This document shows positions 1-10,387 of a stretch of DNA of 64,000 bases, one piece after another. The position numbers and the translations under genes are program-made. The stretch is taken from positions 117,233-181,232 of the forward strand of contig JPHH03000064.1 of NCBI GenBank assembly GCA_000750105.3, in the 5' to 3' direction. This stretch comes from Tolypocladium sp. Sup5 PDA-1 (Eukaryota; Ascomycota; Sordariomycetes; Hypocreales; Ophiocordycipitaceae). The notes below the pieces were generated by a model, which was given only the letters and a program-made list of their open reading frames with translations, was not told the origin of the DNA and searched no databases. Numbering within the stretch: position 1 is the stretch's first letter; each line of letters starts with the position of its first letter.

Positions 1-1818
1 CCGATCCCCGAGTCCCCCCGCCAGCCTCTCGACGCGAACCACTTCTTCCAAGACGCTGGGGCTGTTTCTGACAAGCCGAGGACCGACCCAGACAAGAGGC
101 TAGGCGAGGAGCAGCCCGCCGCTGCCCTTACACCGGCCGACCCGACCACAAAGACCTCTTCGGAAGGCGCCGTGGCCAAGGAGATGACGCCTGTGTCGTC
201 TAACGGAGGACGCAAGAGAGACAAGAACCAGGCCAACGCCTCTGCTGCACAACCGAGGACGACGGCGACAGTGCCTAAGAAGAGTACCAATGCTGCAAAG
301 CCAACAGCGAAGGCGATCACGAAGGCGCCTTCAGCGAGTAAATCGTCTACCGAAGCACTAAAGAGGGCTGATGCGAAGTCGACCGCAAAGGCATTCGAGA
401 AGCCGGGCCTCAAACGGGAGACGGTCGCCGCCACAACCAAGCCAGCGACTTCCGCAGCCAAATCGAAGCCAATGACCTCGACCACGGCAAATAAACCCCA
501 ACCTCTCAAGATAGCAGGCCACAGTGACACTGGGTTTGTCAAGCCGAAACCAAAGTCTCCCACCAAGCCTGTGAATCTTCCTTCCTCGCTCATGGCACCA
601 ACTGCCTCGTCCGTGTCCAAGGGCAGCGCTCCGAGACAGTCTTTGTCCAGGCAGTCTGGAAGCCTGCAGAACCCAAGCGCCCCCGCACACAGCTCTACCC
701 GGGCGAGTTTGTCCACCACTTCAACCTCGGCTCAATACATCAAGCGGCAGGGGTCTGCAATCGGTCGACCCAGGCCCAGTGTTGGCCCTCCGCCTAGCAA
801 GGCATCACAACCAGAAGCCAGCGCCGGAAAGCGACAGAGCCACGTGGATGAGGGCTTCCTGGCAAGGATGATGAGGCCAACGCAGTCTTCGTCGTCCAAG
901 ACAGCGGACAAGAACACATTGACCCCTCCCAAGAAGACAGCTCCGCGGCCGTCAACATCAGCGACTGATCATAGCTTGCGGCAAGAAACGAGTGCTCGAA
1001 AGCCGGCAGGGCCTAAGAACTTGGCAGCCACGAAGCCTCGGGCACCAAGTTCGCAAGAACTCGAGGCTGCACGGACTCCTGAGAATATTCCGCATGAGAC
1101 AGTCAACACTAAGACCACAGAGTCGGCCGCCTGTTCTATCCAGGGCTCTGCTGAGGTCCCGACGACCGTGGTACCACACAACCCGGAGCCCACTCCTGAG
1201 CCGGAACCGGCAGACGCCATTGTCCCTGAGACGGCCCAGGTTGCAACAGCCGCGGAGGTGGCTGCCGTCGCGCACGAAGCCGACTTGGTTCAGACGCCGG
1301 TCGAGGACGCGGACCCTGAGACTGCACGCGTGGAGACAGCTGAGGACGCCGTCGCTCTCGCCCAGGAGACAGACCTGGTCCAAACACCCGCAAAGCCAGA
1401 CATCGCCACGCCTCACCTTGATCCCACCCTGACCGACGAGCCCGCTCCTGAGGCTGATCACACGGAAGTGGCCGAGGGAGAAAAAGAAGTGTCTCATGAA
1501 GACATTAGTCACAGCCATGCGTCTCGGGAAGAGCCAGCTTTGGAATTCAATATACCCGAGCCAGCAAAGAACACTGAGAGCGATATAGGCGATGCCGCGC
1601 ACGAGGTTGCAGAGAAGCCTCTTGCAGAATCCGCCAATGCTGCATCAGAAAGCGTGCCGGCAGTTTCGGTCGAAGACGGTGAGGACGAGTCTGTTCTTGT
1701 GCATGACGCTGCGACAGACATTGCAGCAATGCACGGAGCTGAAGGCTCAGATCACCGTCCTCTCAGCGAGTCAGAGCAACAAGTCAAGGGAGCTGGAGAC
1801 GAGCTGGCTGCGCAATAG
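1..1818 (+). CDS. Low-complexity Ser/Thr/Ala/Pro-rich protein, 3' part only
   Basis: An open frame runs from the first base of the window to a TAG at 1816-1818, so the true start lies upstream; 605 residues are visible. The first two thirds are basic and rich in Ala, Ser, Thr, Pro and Lys. A better-ordered block (about residues 180-300) contains SSLMAPTASS and DEGFLARMMRPT, which look like short conserved motifs in otherwise disordered sequence. The last 200 residues are acidic, with imperfect repeats of the type ETAQVATAAEVAAVAHEADL. I see no catalytic domain, membrane segment or zinc finger. Related fungal proteins are often given mucin-like names, which reflects composition rather than function. 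An intron within the visible part cannot be excluded. Function unknown. Confidence 0.65.
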   Translation, partial: PIPESPRQPLDANHFFQDAGAVSDKPRTDPDKRLGEEQPAAALTPADPTTKTSSEGAVAKEMTPVSSNGGRKRDKNQANASAAQPRTTATVPKKSTNAAKPTAKAITKAPSASKSSTEALKRADAKSTAKAFEKPGLKRETVAATTKPATSAAKSKPMTSTTANKPQPLKIAGHSDTGFVKPKPKSPTKPVNLPSSLMAPTASSVSKGSAPRQSLSRQSGSLQNPSAPAHSSTRASLSTTSTSAQYIKRQGSAIGRPRPSVGPPPSKASQPEASAGKRQSHVDEGFLARMMRPTQSSSSKTADKNTLTPPKKTAPRPSTSATDHSLRQETSARKPAGPKNLAATKPRAPSSQELEAARTPENIPHETVNTKTTESAACSIQGSAEVPTTVVPHNPEPTPEPEPADAIVPETAQVATAAEVAAVAHEADLVQTPVEDADPETARVETAEDAVALAQETDLVQTPAKPDIATPHLDPTLTDEPAPEADHTEVAEGEKEVSHEDISHSHASREEPALEFNIPEPAKNTESDIGDAAHEVAEKPLAESANAASESVPAVSVEDGEDESVLVHDAATDIAAMHGAEGSDHRPLSESEQQVKGAGDELAAQ

Positions 1819-2275
1819 CCATTACTCGCAATGGTCCAGGCGAACAGGCAACTTGGTATTTCTTGCAGGACGACGGCAGTTTGTGTAAGACAAGGTGTTA
1901 AAGCATAGAATTTATAATTGTCCAAGGCTGTGGTGGAGGGTTTTGCACTTTTTGTTTTATTGGCGCAATCTAGTCCAGGAGTATGTAGCTTCACCCAAGA
2001 TACCTAGGATACGTGATATAGCATTGGTAAAACGTGAAAATTGAGTGCAATATATATTGTGTGATGGTGGTAGGTCGGTTGGCCGAAGTCTGCCCAACCC
2101 TCCTCTCAGACAGGTTCGCTGCCCTCCCTCCATGCACCTCTCCTGATACCCAATGCCCGCGCCGGGGCCTCTCTTTCTAGTCGTACAGCAAGTTCCAAGG
2201 TATTGTTATTGTGACATGATTATATCGTGGTGGGTTTGTACATCTACACTCCTCCGCAACATGTGGCCCTGTTGC
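1819..2275. other. Convergent intergenic region
   Basis: This lies between the 3' ends of the low-complexity gene and mrps8. It presumably holds both 3' UTRs. No ORF, repeat or RNA gene is supported here. Confidence 0.6.
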
Positions 2276-2776
2276 TCATGACACTCGGCAGATGAGCACG
2301 CCTCCCACTTTTCGCGCCAGAGCCTCTCTCGCCTCGAGGACTCCCCGCGACGTGGCCACGAACATGCACTCGCCCAAGTTCAGCCCGGGGACGACGCCGC
2401 CCTTGAGCTTGGCCGGGAAGCCCCTCGTCAGCCTGGCGAGCTCCTGGACGTCGGCCGTCATGAGGCGCGAGGGCTTGCTGATGACGTGGGCCTTGGAAAG
2501 GACGGGCTTGCCGTCCCAGTACTTCATGCCGAGCCATATGCGCATCTGGGCGACGTTTGCGCTCGTGACGACCTCGGGGGCCTCGGCGACCATCTGCTCC
2601 ATGGTGGGCGGATGCGGGCCGGCGCGGTAGACGGCGGAGAAGAAGCCGGAGCGGTGCATGGCGAGGGCGAGGTGGAGGTTGTACTTTGAGTTTTGTATCG
2701 ACGTGATGCCCAGACGCGCCTTGGCGGCGTTTTGCAGGTGGGAGCACATGTGTGCGATGTTGAGGATGGACGGCAT
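2276..2776 (-). CDS. MRPS8: Mitochondrial small-subunit ribosomal protein uS8m (mrps8)
   Basis: A single exon encodes 166 residues. The protein begins MPSILNIAHMCSHLQNAAKA and has the bacterial/mitochondrial uS8 layout: an N-terminal helix, a central MKYWDGKPVLSK strand region, then KPSRLM and a C-terminal GLNLGECMFVATSRGVL segment that corresponds to the conserved G-(I/L)-x-(I/V)-x-ST-x-x-G(V/L) end of S8. The protein would bind 15S/16S-type rRNA in the small subunit of the mitochondrial ribosome. Length agrees with fungal Mrps8 (about 155-170). The start chosen is the ATG directly before the conserved N-terminus; no separate presequence is obvious, as is usual for this protein. It stands alone, with no functional link to its neighbours. 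Confidence 0.9.
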   Translation of the reverse strand: MPSILNIAHMCSHLQNAAKARLGITSIQNSKYNLHLALAMHRSGFFSAVYRAGPHPPTMEQMVAEAPEVVTSANVAQMRIWLGMKYWDGKPVLSKAHVISKPSRLMTADVQELARLTRGFPAKLKGGVVPGLNLGECMFVATSRGVLEAREALARKVGGVLICRVS

Positions 2777-3644
2777 GATGGGCGAGGTGTGGACGGGGAG
2801 GCACGTCGAGGGGGGTTCGGCGAGGGGGTAGATGGGTTGATCGGGATTCGGGCCCGGAGGTAGGAAAGGCGAGAGTCAAGCACGGCTCGATGTTCCTTCG
2901 TGAGGGCGACTCGCTCGAACGGACTGTAGTTACGCGGAACATTAGTATAGGTGGTTGGAGGTCAAAGTCGCCGCGGCACACTCACACTTCTGCGAGCCAC
3001 CTGTGTGCAACGGCTCGTCTCTTGGCGTAGCGATTGACTTCCCGTTCGCCTAGACGACGACCTTGAACCCTCAGCTTCGCCCAATTGCAGGCGGAACAAG
3101 GATGATCATGGAGATGTCGAGGGCGTCTGGCAGCTTGGGTGTCGCGTGGGCAACGGTCGCAGACGGCCAAAATTTCAGAGCAGGGGAGTGTGACTAAGCA
3201 GCTACGACGGCTATCACTTGATTCAGTACTAACAATTTCGCGGGCGCTGGGGTTGTCTGCATAAAGGGTCCTTGTCGAAAAATGAACAAGAGATGCTCAA
3301 TGATACGGAACACATTTCTAATTTTCTTTACTCGAGATCTATTCTGTATTTTCTATATGCCAGTCCTGTCTTATCTCGCGCATTTGTGCCGCACCTCCAG
3401 GAGGCTGGTCACGTGTGGTCATGCCCAACTTGAATGCTTCGATCTGTACTGCTAAACATCCTATTTCACACACACTATTTCTCTCCTGCACTGTAATTGG
3501 GGTATATGCGTCGGCTAATCTTCCAAGGCCGCAATCAGTGATCCTTGCGCCCAGAGTCGTCCTAGCGGAGTTGGAGTTGTGAGTAGGTAGTATACATTCG
3601 GCCCCCGTCCATCCGCCTGCGCCGCTCAGCTCGAAGAGGCAGTG
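2777..3644. other. Intergenic region upstream of mrps8
   Basis: This is the 5' flank of mrps8 (reading leftward) and the 3' flank of the kynurenine monooxygenase gene. The stretch 3240-3500 is comparatively AT-rich. I see no gene in it. Confidence 0.5.
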
Positions 3645-5438
3645 TTAAAAGCCAAAGAGACCAAGGAGGGAGGAAAGTATGGATCTACGGTGCTTGTAGG
3701 TCAGAATGATGGCAGTGAGGGCAAAGGGACTGGCCAGCAACCCCACGACACTCCGCATCAGCACCGCCCCCTGGTGGTCGCTCTTCCGCACAACGGCAGC
3801 GTAGCCCTCGTTGCTGAAGCTGACCCTCGAGTACTTCGTGTGCCAGCCAAAATTGGGGAAGTTGACGCTCATAAACTCCTCGAGGAACTTGCGGAGCCGG
3901 TACCGCTTGGAGAGGACAGACGACCGCATCTCGACGTAGTTTTGCAGCGCCAGGGCGTTGATGGCATGGGCGTCGGGTTCCCGCACCACCGAGTACTCCG
4001 CCAGCGCCTGTGATCTCTGGAGAGGGGACATGGTGGCGGACCCGAGGCCCCCGTTGGGATCGTTTTCGCACACCTCGGCGTGCTTGTCGAGAATCGAAAA
4101 GAGGATGCGCACGTCTTCCATGCCTGCGTTCATGCCTTGGCCGTAGAACGGCACCATGGCGTGTGCGGCATCGCCGACGATGACGCCGGACGAGCCGTGG
4201 TGGTAGGGCCGGCACTTGAGGCTGATTAGGGGGAGGTGAGGGTTCTCCTTGAACGACGAGATGAGGCTCTCGCTGGGAATCAAGTCCGTGACGCCGGGGA
4301 AGTGCTGGTCAAAGAAGGCGGGCAAACTAGACGGGTCGCTCTCCAGTTCGGAGATTTGCTTGCTGGGGAGAAACAGGGTGCACGTAAAGGATCCATCCTC
4401 GCTGGGAATGGCAATGAACATGAAATCCTTGCCCGGCCAAATGTGCAAGTGGTTCGGCGATATCTGGAACTTGGCCCAAGGGCCGTCCTTGGGCCCAGTT
4501 TCTCTCGCGCCGAGCTGGAACTCACACCAGATTGTGTCGATGTACTCTTGCTGGTAATCCATCCGGGAAAACTTCATCAAGTGATAGCGCACGGCTGAAT
4601 GCGCGCCGTCTGCGCCAATCATGAGGTCGAAGGTGATTTCAATCTCCCTGGGGCGGCCATTCCCATTCAGGGAGGCGTCCCGGTCCCGGGCCTCGAACCA
4701 GGCGCGACACGTCCGGAAGTCGGCGCCGGTGAGTTTGTGGTTGAAAAACAGCTTGACATTGGGCATTGAGTCAAGGATGTCGAGGAGGCGCGAGTTGAGA
4801 TCTGAACGGTCAATCGCGTATATTGCCTGGTTTACGCGATACGGTCAGCGAGGGTCTGCCATGGCAAGTTGGAGCGAAACTTCGTACTCGACCCTTTGCA
4901 TCGTAGTCCTGAGAGTGCTCGTACAAAGCGCCCATGGGCCCCTTGCCGTGAATCATGCGGCCACGCATGGGGATTGTGCCGTCCATGACCGTCTCTAGAA
5001 GAGTTGGGTAGCCGGCAAGTCGCATGGCATTTATGCCGCGCTCAGACACGGCCAGGTTGATGGACTTTGTGAAGTTGAGCGGTATGGTGCCCGGGTTCCG
5101 CAGGTCTGGAGCCCATTGTCAGTATTGAGTTTCTCGTGAGTCGTTGGGGGCTCTCGGGAACAAGAGTGTGTTGTGTCTCAAGCAGTCACACAGCAAAGTT
5201 TGCGCACGGCGCGCAAATTGTCGAGACAAGCAAAGCAACCGCATGTTCGCCTCGGGCCAAACTCGCAAGCACATGTCGCGAGGCAGGCGCCAGCAAAAAG
5301 AAAAGAAAAAGTCAGCTGCAACTTACCTGGCCGTAGCTCATAGACCTCGACCTGGTGGCCTCGGCGAGCTGCATACAGGGCGGCCAACGAGCCGACGGGG
5401 CCGGCACCGACAATGACTGTCTTTTGTGGCGACTCCAT
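3645..5438 (-). CDS. BNA4: Kynurenine 3-monooxygenase
   Basis: Three exons on the minus strand (5438-5327, 5105-4888, 4826-3645) give 503 residues. The enzyme hydroxylates L-kynurenine to 3-hydroxykynurenine with FAD, NADPH and O2, in the de novo NAD route, at the outer mitochondrial membrane. The N-terminus carries the FAD-binding GAGPVGSLAALYAARRG with Glu in VEVYE; exon 2 has INLAVSERGINAMR and MHGKGPMG-like residues typical of this enzyme rather than generic hydroxylases. Exon 3 has the second FAD motif GDAAHAMVPFYGQGMNAG. The C-terminal 35 residues are hydrophobic, fitting the membrane anchor of KMO. Introns have donors GTAAGT and GTACGA, and exon phases fit. The gene is divergent from MAP1. 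Only the second intron's donor is weak. Confidence 0.93.
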
Positions 5439-6217
5439 GACGTGCTGGGCCACCTGCGACAGGCTGGATGAGAGGAATCGTTTTCGTTCTGTTACTAGCT
5501 CAAGGGTGCTGGCGTGTGAAAGAGGAAGGGAAGAGGTCCGTCTCCGTGAGGAAGAAGAGGCAAATCGAGGGCATGGTTGACCCGAGGAACGGGCAAAGGG
5601 CGGGAGAGTCACACGAGCCGAGTTTATTTATCCATCATAGGGCGCAGCGCTGATAGGACCATGGGCTATAGGTGCTAATACGTATTAAAGTTGCTCATAC
5701 AACACTTGTCGACCTTGCGCCATCGGTCGCATCTCCTTTGGAGGCGACCCGGTTAATTGTCTTGTCTTGGCCTGTCTGGTCTTGCAGGGCTTCCAGCTTC
5801 CGCGTCGCAGCGGGCTGCAGTGGTCCATAGGTACGTAGGTACTTCGGAGCAGTGGTGGTGCAGAGCGCCCGGGCCGCTGCAGGTCTATGGCTCTCCCCAT
5901 GCCGTCCGGTCGAGTCCCTGAATCATCATTCATTGAAGAGGAAGCCTCCACCTCATGCAAAAAAAAAAACCCCCCCGAGAGTTAACGGCACGTTAGGGGA
6001 GCCCCACCAGAGGACGCCCTTGCTGTTTTCAGCGTTTGCGATCTGAGCATCCAACCCAACCACCACCCGCTTCCAAGTTCCAACACCTCAGCCTCCCGTG
6101 ATCCAAGCTGTTCCTCGCTCCCTCATCCGTGTGTCCTCCACTGCCAGTACAAAGTACGAGTATTCGTACACGGGCCAGCACAGCCAGCACAGCCAGCACA
6201 GCCAGCACTCGCCAGCC
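5439..6217. promoter_or_regulatory. Divergent promoter region between BNA4 and MAP1
   Basis: The starts of the minus-strand kynurenine monooxygenase and plus-strand methionine aminopeptidase are 779 bases apart, so both promoters lie here. It contains an A/C homopolymer junction at about 5958-5977 and one copy of the dispersed TTCGTAC-type element at about 6147-6170. No defined transcription-factor site can be assigned from sequence alone. Confidence 0.5.
6174..6209 (+). repeat. 9-base tandem repeat, unit GCCAGCACA, about four copies
   Basis: Four successive copies of GCCAGCACA, the last ending in T rather than A, lie immediately 5' of the MAP1 start codon at 6218. The array probably belongs to the 5' leader of the mRNA. 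It contains no ATG. Confidence 0.85.
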
Positions 6218-7824
6218 ATGACCTCCGAGCCGCCTGCAAAGAAGAAGTGCCTGGGGGTGGACTGCGACAACGATGCTGGGTCGCTGCAGTGCCCGACCTG
6301 CCTCAAGCTCGGCGTCAAGGACAGCTTCTTCTGCTCCCAGGAATGCTTCAAGAAGAGCTGGGTATGGACTCGCCCGGTTCCTTGCTTCGCATACCGCCAC
6401 CGCTGCCACTGCTATTTTCCCGCCATATGCTGACCGTACCGTCTATAGGGCACCCACAAGAGCATGCACAAGACGCAAAGTAATATCCTCCACCACATCA
6501 TACCGCCGAAAGCAATCTCACCAGATCCAGCTACCGGATACTATAATCCCTTCCCGAGCTTCCCCTTTGCCGGCCCGCTGCGACCCGTCTACCCCCTCTC
6601 GGAGCACCGCACCTTGCCCAAGACGATCCCCCACCCCGTGTGGTGGCAGGACGGCAACCCGAGATACAGCCGCTCCCTGACGAACCGGAACAAGATTGAG
6701 ATTCTCGATGCCGAGGGCCAGAAGGCCATGCGCAAGAGCTGTCGCCTCGCCCGAGAGGTCCTCGACATCGCCGCCGCCGCCGCCAAGCCTGGTGTCTCCA
6801 CGGATTACATCGACGAGATCGTCCACAAGGCCTGCATAGAGAGGAATGTGAGTAACCCGCATATCCTGTGCCCTTGGTGAAGGCATACGGAGAGTACGCC
6901 GGCGAGAGAGCGCTAGCGCGCGTGTATATGTATGCGGTGACGTGGGGTGACGGAGTGGCAGAGTGTACACGACAAAGGGGAGAGAGTGTGTGACAGACGA
7001 GAGGAGAGAGAGAGAGAGAGAAACAAGAAAGAGGAGCGCAGGCCGGAAAGAGGGAGACGCTGACACCAACTCCCAGTCGTACCCGTCGCCCCTTAACTAC
7101 AACCACTTCCCCAAGTCTTGCTGCACATCGGTCAACGAGGTCATCTGCCACGGAATCCCCGACCAGCGCCTCCTCCTCGACGGCGACATCCTCAACATCG
7201 ACATCTCCATCTATCACGAGGGATTCCACGCAGATCTCAACGAGACGTACTACATTGGCGACAAGGCCAAGGCCGATCCGGAGAATGTGCGCGTCGTCGA
7301 GGCCGCCCGCGAGTGCCTCGAGGAGGCAATCAAGTCGGTCAAGCCGGGCGTGCTGATACGCGAGTTTGGCAACATTATCGAGAAGGTCGCCAAGAAGAAG
7401 GACTGCAGCGTCATCCGGACGTACTGCGGGCATGGAATCAACAAGCTCTTCCACTGCGCCCCCAACGTGCCGCACTACGCCAAGAACAAAGCCGTCGGCG
7501 AGTGCAAGCCTGGCATGACTTTCACCATCGAGCCTATGATTGCGTTGGGCAAGTACAGGGACATTACTTGGCCGGACAACTGGACCAGCACTACAATCGA
7601 CGGCAAGCGCACGGCTCAGTTTGGTGAGATGGCCCCTGCAACAGCACTCACTCTTCGATGGCAAGTGTCCTGTGCTAACAAGCTGGGCAGAGCATACTCT
7701 TCTCGTGACCGAAGATGGCGTGGAGATTCTCACGGCAAGGCAGGAAAACTCCCCTGGCGGCCCCGTAGCAATGCCGGGCAGCGAGACGGCCAACGGAGAA
7801 GCAGCCGTCACGGCGACTACATGA
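6218..7824 (+). CDS. MAP1: Methionine aminopeptidase 1 (zinc-finger type)
   Basis: Four exons (6218-6361, 6449-6847, 7077-7623, 7691-7824) encode 407 residues. The enzyme removes the initiator methionine from nascent proteins on cytosolic ribosomes. Exon 1 is a Cys-rich zinc-finger module (C11, CDND, CPTC, FFCSQEC) that in type 1 eukaryotic enzymes mediates ribosome association. The catalytic domain shows all five metal ligands: Asp in NIDIS, Asp in HADLNETY, His in FHCAPNVPHY, Glu in FTIEPMI and Glu in GVEILT, plus the substrate-pocket CHGIPD. The second intron (6848-7076) is long for this window and contains a GA-dinucleotide tract near 7000-7020. Splice sites are GTATGG, GTGAGT and GTGAGA with AG acceptors; phases agree. 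The start is the first ATG before the zinc finger. Confidence 0.96.
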
Positions 7825-8926
7825 TGATTGTGGGTTTGGGGCGGGATGGCCAGGTCTATGTATGTAGGAAGTGACGCATTCCCTCGTCGTCAAGCAAATC
7901 ATATGTACGTTGGTATGTGGGTAGACGGGGAGAGCAGCGTGTGGCCCTCCTGTCATGGTGCGCTCGAGTATCCGTCAAGAAGCTTATAACGAGTAGCCCT
8001 TCATCTGAAAAAGCAGCCCCGATATGCATGTTGATAAGGCTACAAGGGACTACTGATAGTTGACATCATTGGCTCAATGGCTGTCAAGGAGAGACCACGT
8101 GGAACAATGCCAACAAGGGTCGACGGAGAGGCCACGTTGTGCAGGAGAAGACAACAGCATGCACGGAAAGCTTCCCACGGCCATCATAATGTTGGAGGCA
8201 TCACATGGCAACCCAAGGCACTCGGCGGGGTACGAATCCATGTTTGTGGCACCTGCAGGCGGTCGAGGTCGTTGAAATTTTAGTGGGGTCGAGTCGCTGT
8301 TGGCCTGGACGGGTGGTTGGAGCTGGAGGACAGAGCCCCCTGGCCCTGTTCTCTTCAGTGGTGGCGAACCCTGCTGGGCCACTGATAGGCCCCGAACGTC
8401 CAGCCCGACGGCTGCAAATTCCGACCGCGGTGGAATGGATGGGCACGGGCCACGGCTAAAAAAAACTGGAATCCACCGAAGCCCGCCAGCGCAGGCAGGC
8501 CCGGCGACGACGAGAGTGGGAGCTTGGGGTCTTCCATCATCGCCGCTAAAATCAAGCAGAGCACCACCACACCAGCACCTTGGAGACAGTCCCACGCCGT
8601 CCACAACAAATCTCGCACTGCTCCTCCTCACCACCAACATCCCAGCCTGCCAGCCTGCCTGCCTCTCAACCGCAACCGCTCGCCCTGACGCAAACGCGCA
8701 TCTCGTCCTCGCCCTGCAGCACAGCGCAGCGCTCGACTCGCCGCCCCCTCGCCTGACCGACGCGCTCCGGCTCCCTCGCCTCGACCCGACGCCTCCCTCG
8801 TCTCTGTTGTGCGCCGCATCCAGAGCTTGTGATAGAGCTTCTTCACAGCTCCCTGCAGCGACGCCTCCTGCCCTCCCACCCTCGCAAACCACTTGACTGT
8901 CGTTGGCGACAGCCCGAAAGCACGTC
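7825..8926. other. Intergenic region upstream of ERV14
   Basis: About 1.1 kb lies between MAP1 and ERV14. The last 300 bases before ERV14 are C-rich with many CTCG and CCTGC words, typical of a fungal promoter and 5' leader. No gene is supported on either strand. Confidence 0.5.
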
Positions 8927-9598
8927 ATGATGTCCGGCGAAGCATGGCTCTTCCTGTTGGCGGTGTTGATCAACGCCGTCAACCTGTTCCTGCAGGTCTT
9001 CTTCACCATCATGTACAGCGACTTGGAATGGTACGCCCGCCGCAACCCGTCCCCGTCCCCTCCTCTGCCTGTGTCCCTGTCCAGCCGACGCGCGCAGTCG
9101 CCAGAGCTCGCACAGGGCCTACCATGGCCGCTGCTCAAATACAGTTGCTCAGCTTGTGCTAACCGATACTCGCAGTGACTACATCAACCCCATCGAACTC
9201 TGCAACCGCCTCAACGCCTACATCATTCCCGAGGCGGCCGTACACGGCTTCTTGACCTTCCTGTTTCTCATCAACGGCTACTGGCTTGCCCTCGTCCTCA
9301 ACCTGCCTCTTCTCGCCTGGAACGCCAAGAAGTGAGTCTCCCTGCCCCCTGTGCTTGACATCCAAGTTCCCTTCTAACCTGCTGCCAGGATCGTCGACAA
9401 CACTCACTTGTTGGACGCCACCGAAATCTTCCGAAAGCTCAATGTCCACAAAAAGGTGCGCCCCGCAATCCCTCCCCGACTGTTCCGTCTCTAATGGCCA
9501 TGCAGGAGTCGTTCGCCAAGCTCGCCTTCCACCTGATCATGTTCTTCTTCTATCTCTACAGCATGATCGTTGCCCTCATCCGGGACGAGTCTTCCTAG
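8927..9598 (+). CDS. ERV14: Cornichon-family cargo receptor Erv14
   Basis: Four exons (8927-9030, 9176-9331, 9389-9455, 9506-9598) give 139 residues, the usual cornichon length. Erv14 cycles between ER and Golgi in COPII vesicles and recruits membrane proteins with long transmembrane segments. Visible landmarks are the first membrane helix (AWLFLLAVLINAVNLFLQVF), the family signature IMYSDLE followed by DYINPIELCNRLN, two hydrophobic segments around GFLTFLFLINGYWLALVLN, the conserved HLLDATEIFRKLNVHKK loop, and a final helix ending FYLYSMIVALIRDESS. The codon split over intron 1 gives Cys where many homologues have Ala or Cys. There are two adjacent ATGs at 8927 and 8930; the first was taken. 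Confidence 0.96.
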
Positions 9599-10387
9599 AC
9601 GATCCACTCGGTCGGTGACCAGTCCCATGGACGACACCCAACACCACTGACGGGACATACCCCGTGCGGCATTCGCTCAATGTTATATCATCTGGCCCTG
9701 CCAGTGAACAAATTTGCTTGAGGATGGAAAGGCGGTTGCGCAGGGGGGAGTCTTTGTTTCAGTATATGACGAGTAGATGGTGAGACGGATCGGGCATGGC
9801 TTTGAAGAGATGGGCTTGGGCAACGCCCTCAGGCACGACACCTGGCGGCACCGCTCCCTGGCGTTTTTTGGGGCTTGACGTAGAGCGACTTCTCTCTGTG
9901 AGGCTATCTCGCCGCATCATTGCACGACACTGTCGCTGTTTTACTGGGAGGTTGTCTAGCCGACATAACCTGAGTACCTAATATGAATCCTAAATGATGT
10001 AAAACACCACCAAATGGACGTTTTGTAGCTGTACAAGCTCAGTGGGCATGTGAAAGGTGGCATCGGCCACCGACTCCCACCACAGAAGCTAGGTATACCA
10101 GCAGTGTCACGTGACTGCAACTTGGATGTACATATTTCCAGCCTTGCACCACCAACCTGCGCTTTCTTGCCGCAACACATCGTCATAATCCCCCTCCCTT
10201 CTGCCTGATTACCCAGAACCCTCTCGTCAAAGGACCGCCGCCGGTTTTTGTTCGGTTGGCCTCTTCGTGCTTGTTTCTGCGACACCAGGCCTCCACAGAC
10301 CCTCGTCCCTTCGACCCCGGCACCCAGCTCGTTCGCGACGCAAAAGATCGAAGCAGGCGCCTCCGACGCGCTTTACGACCGTTTGAA
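9599..10387. other. Intergenic region between ERV14 and PRP17
   Basis: It contains the ERV14 3' UTR and the PRP17 promoter and leader. The PRP17 frame is open upstream to 10256 on an alternative non-ATG start, but nothing there resembles Prp17. No other gene is seen. Confidence 0.5.

Noticed and set aside
6531..7811. 426-residue minus-strand ORF opposite MAP1
   Set aside because: It crosses MAP1 exons and introns alike and contains no motif; it arises from GC-rich codon bias.
8074..9138. 354-residue minus-strand ORF upstream of and over ERV14
   Set aside because: It overlaps ERV14 exon 1 and intron 1 and shows no recognisable motif.
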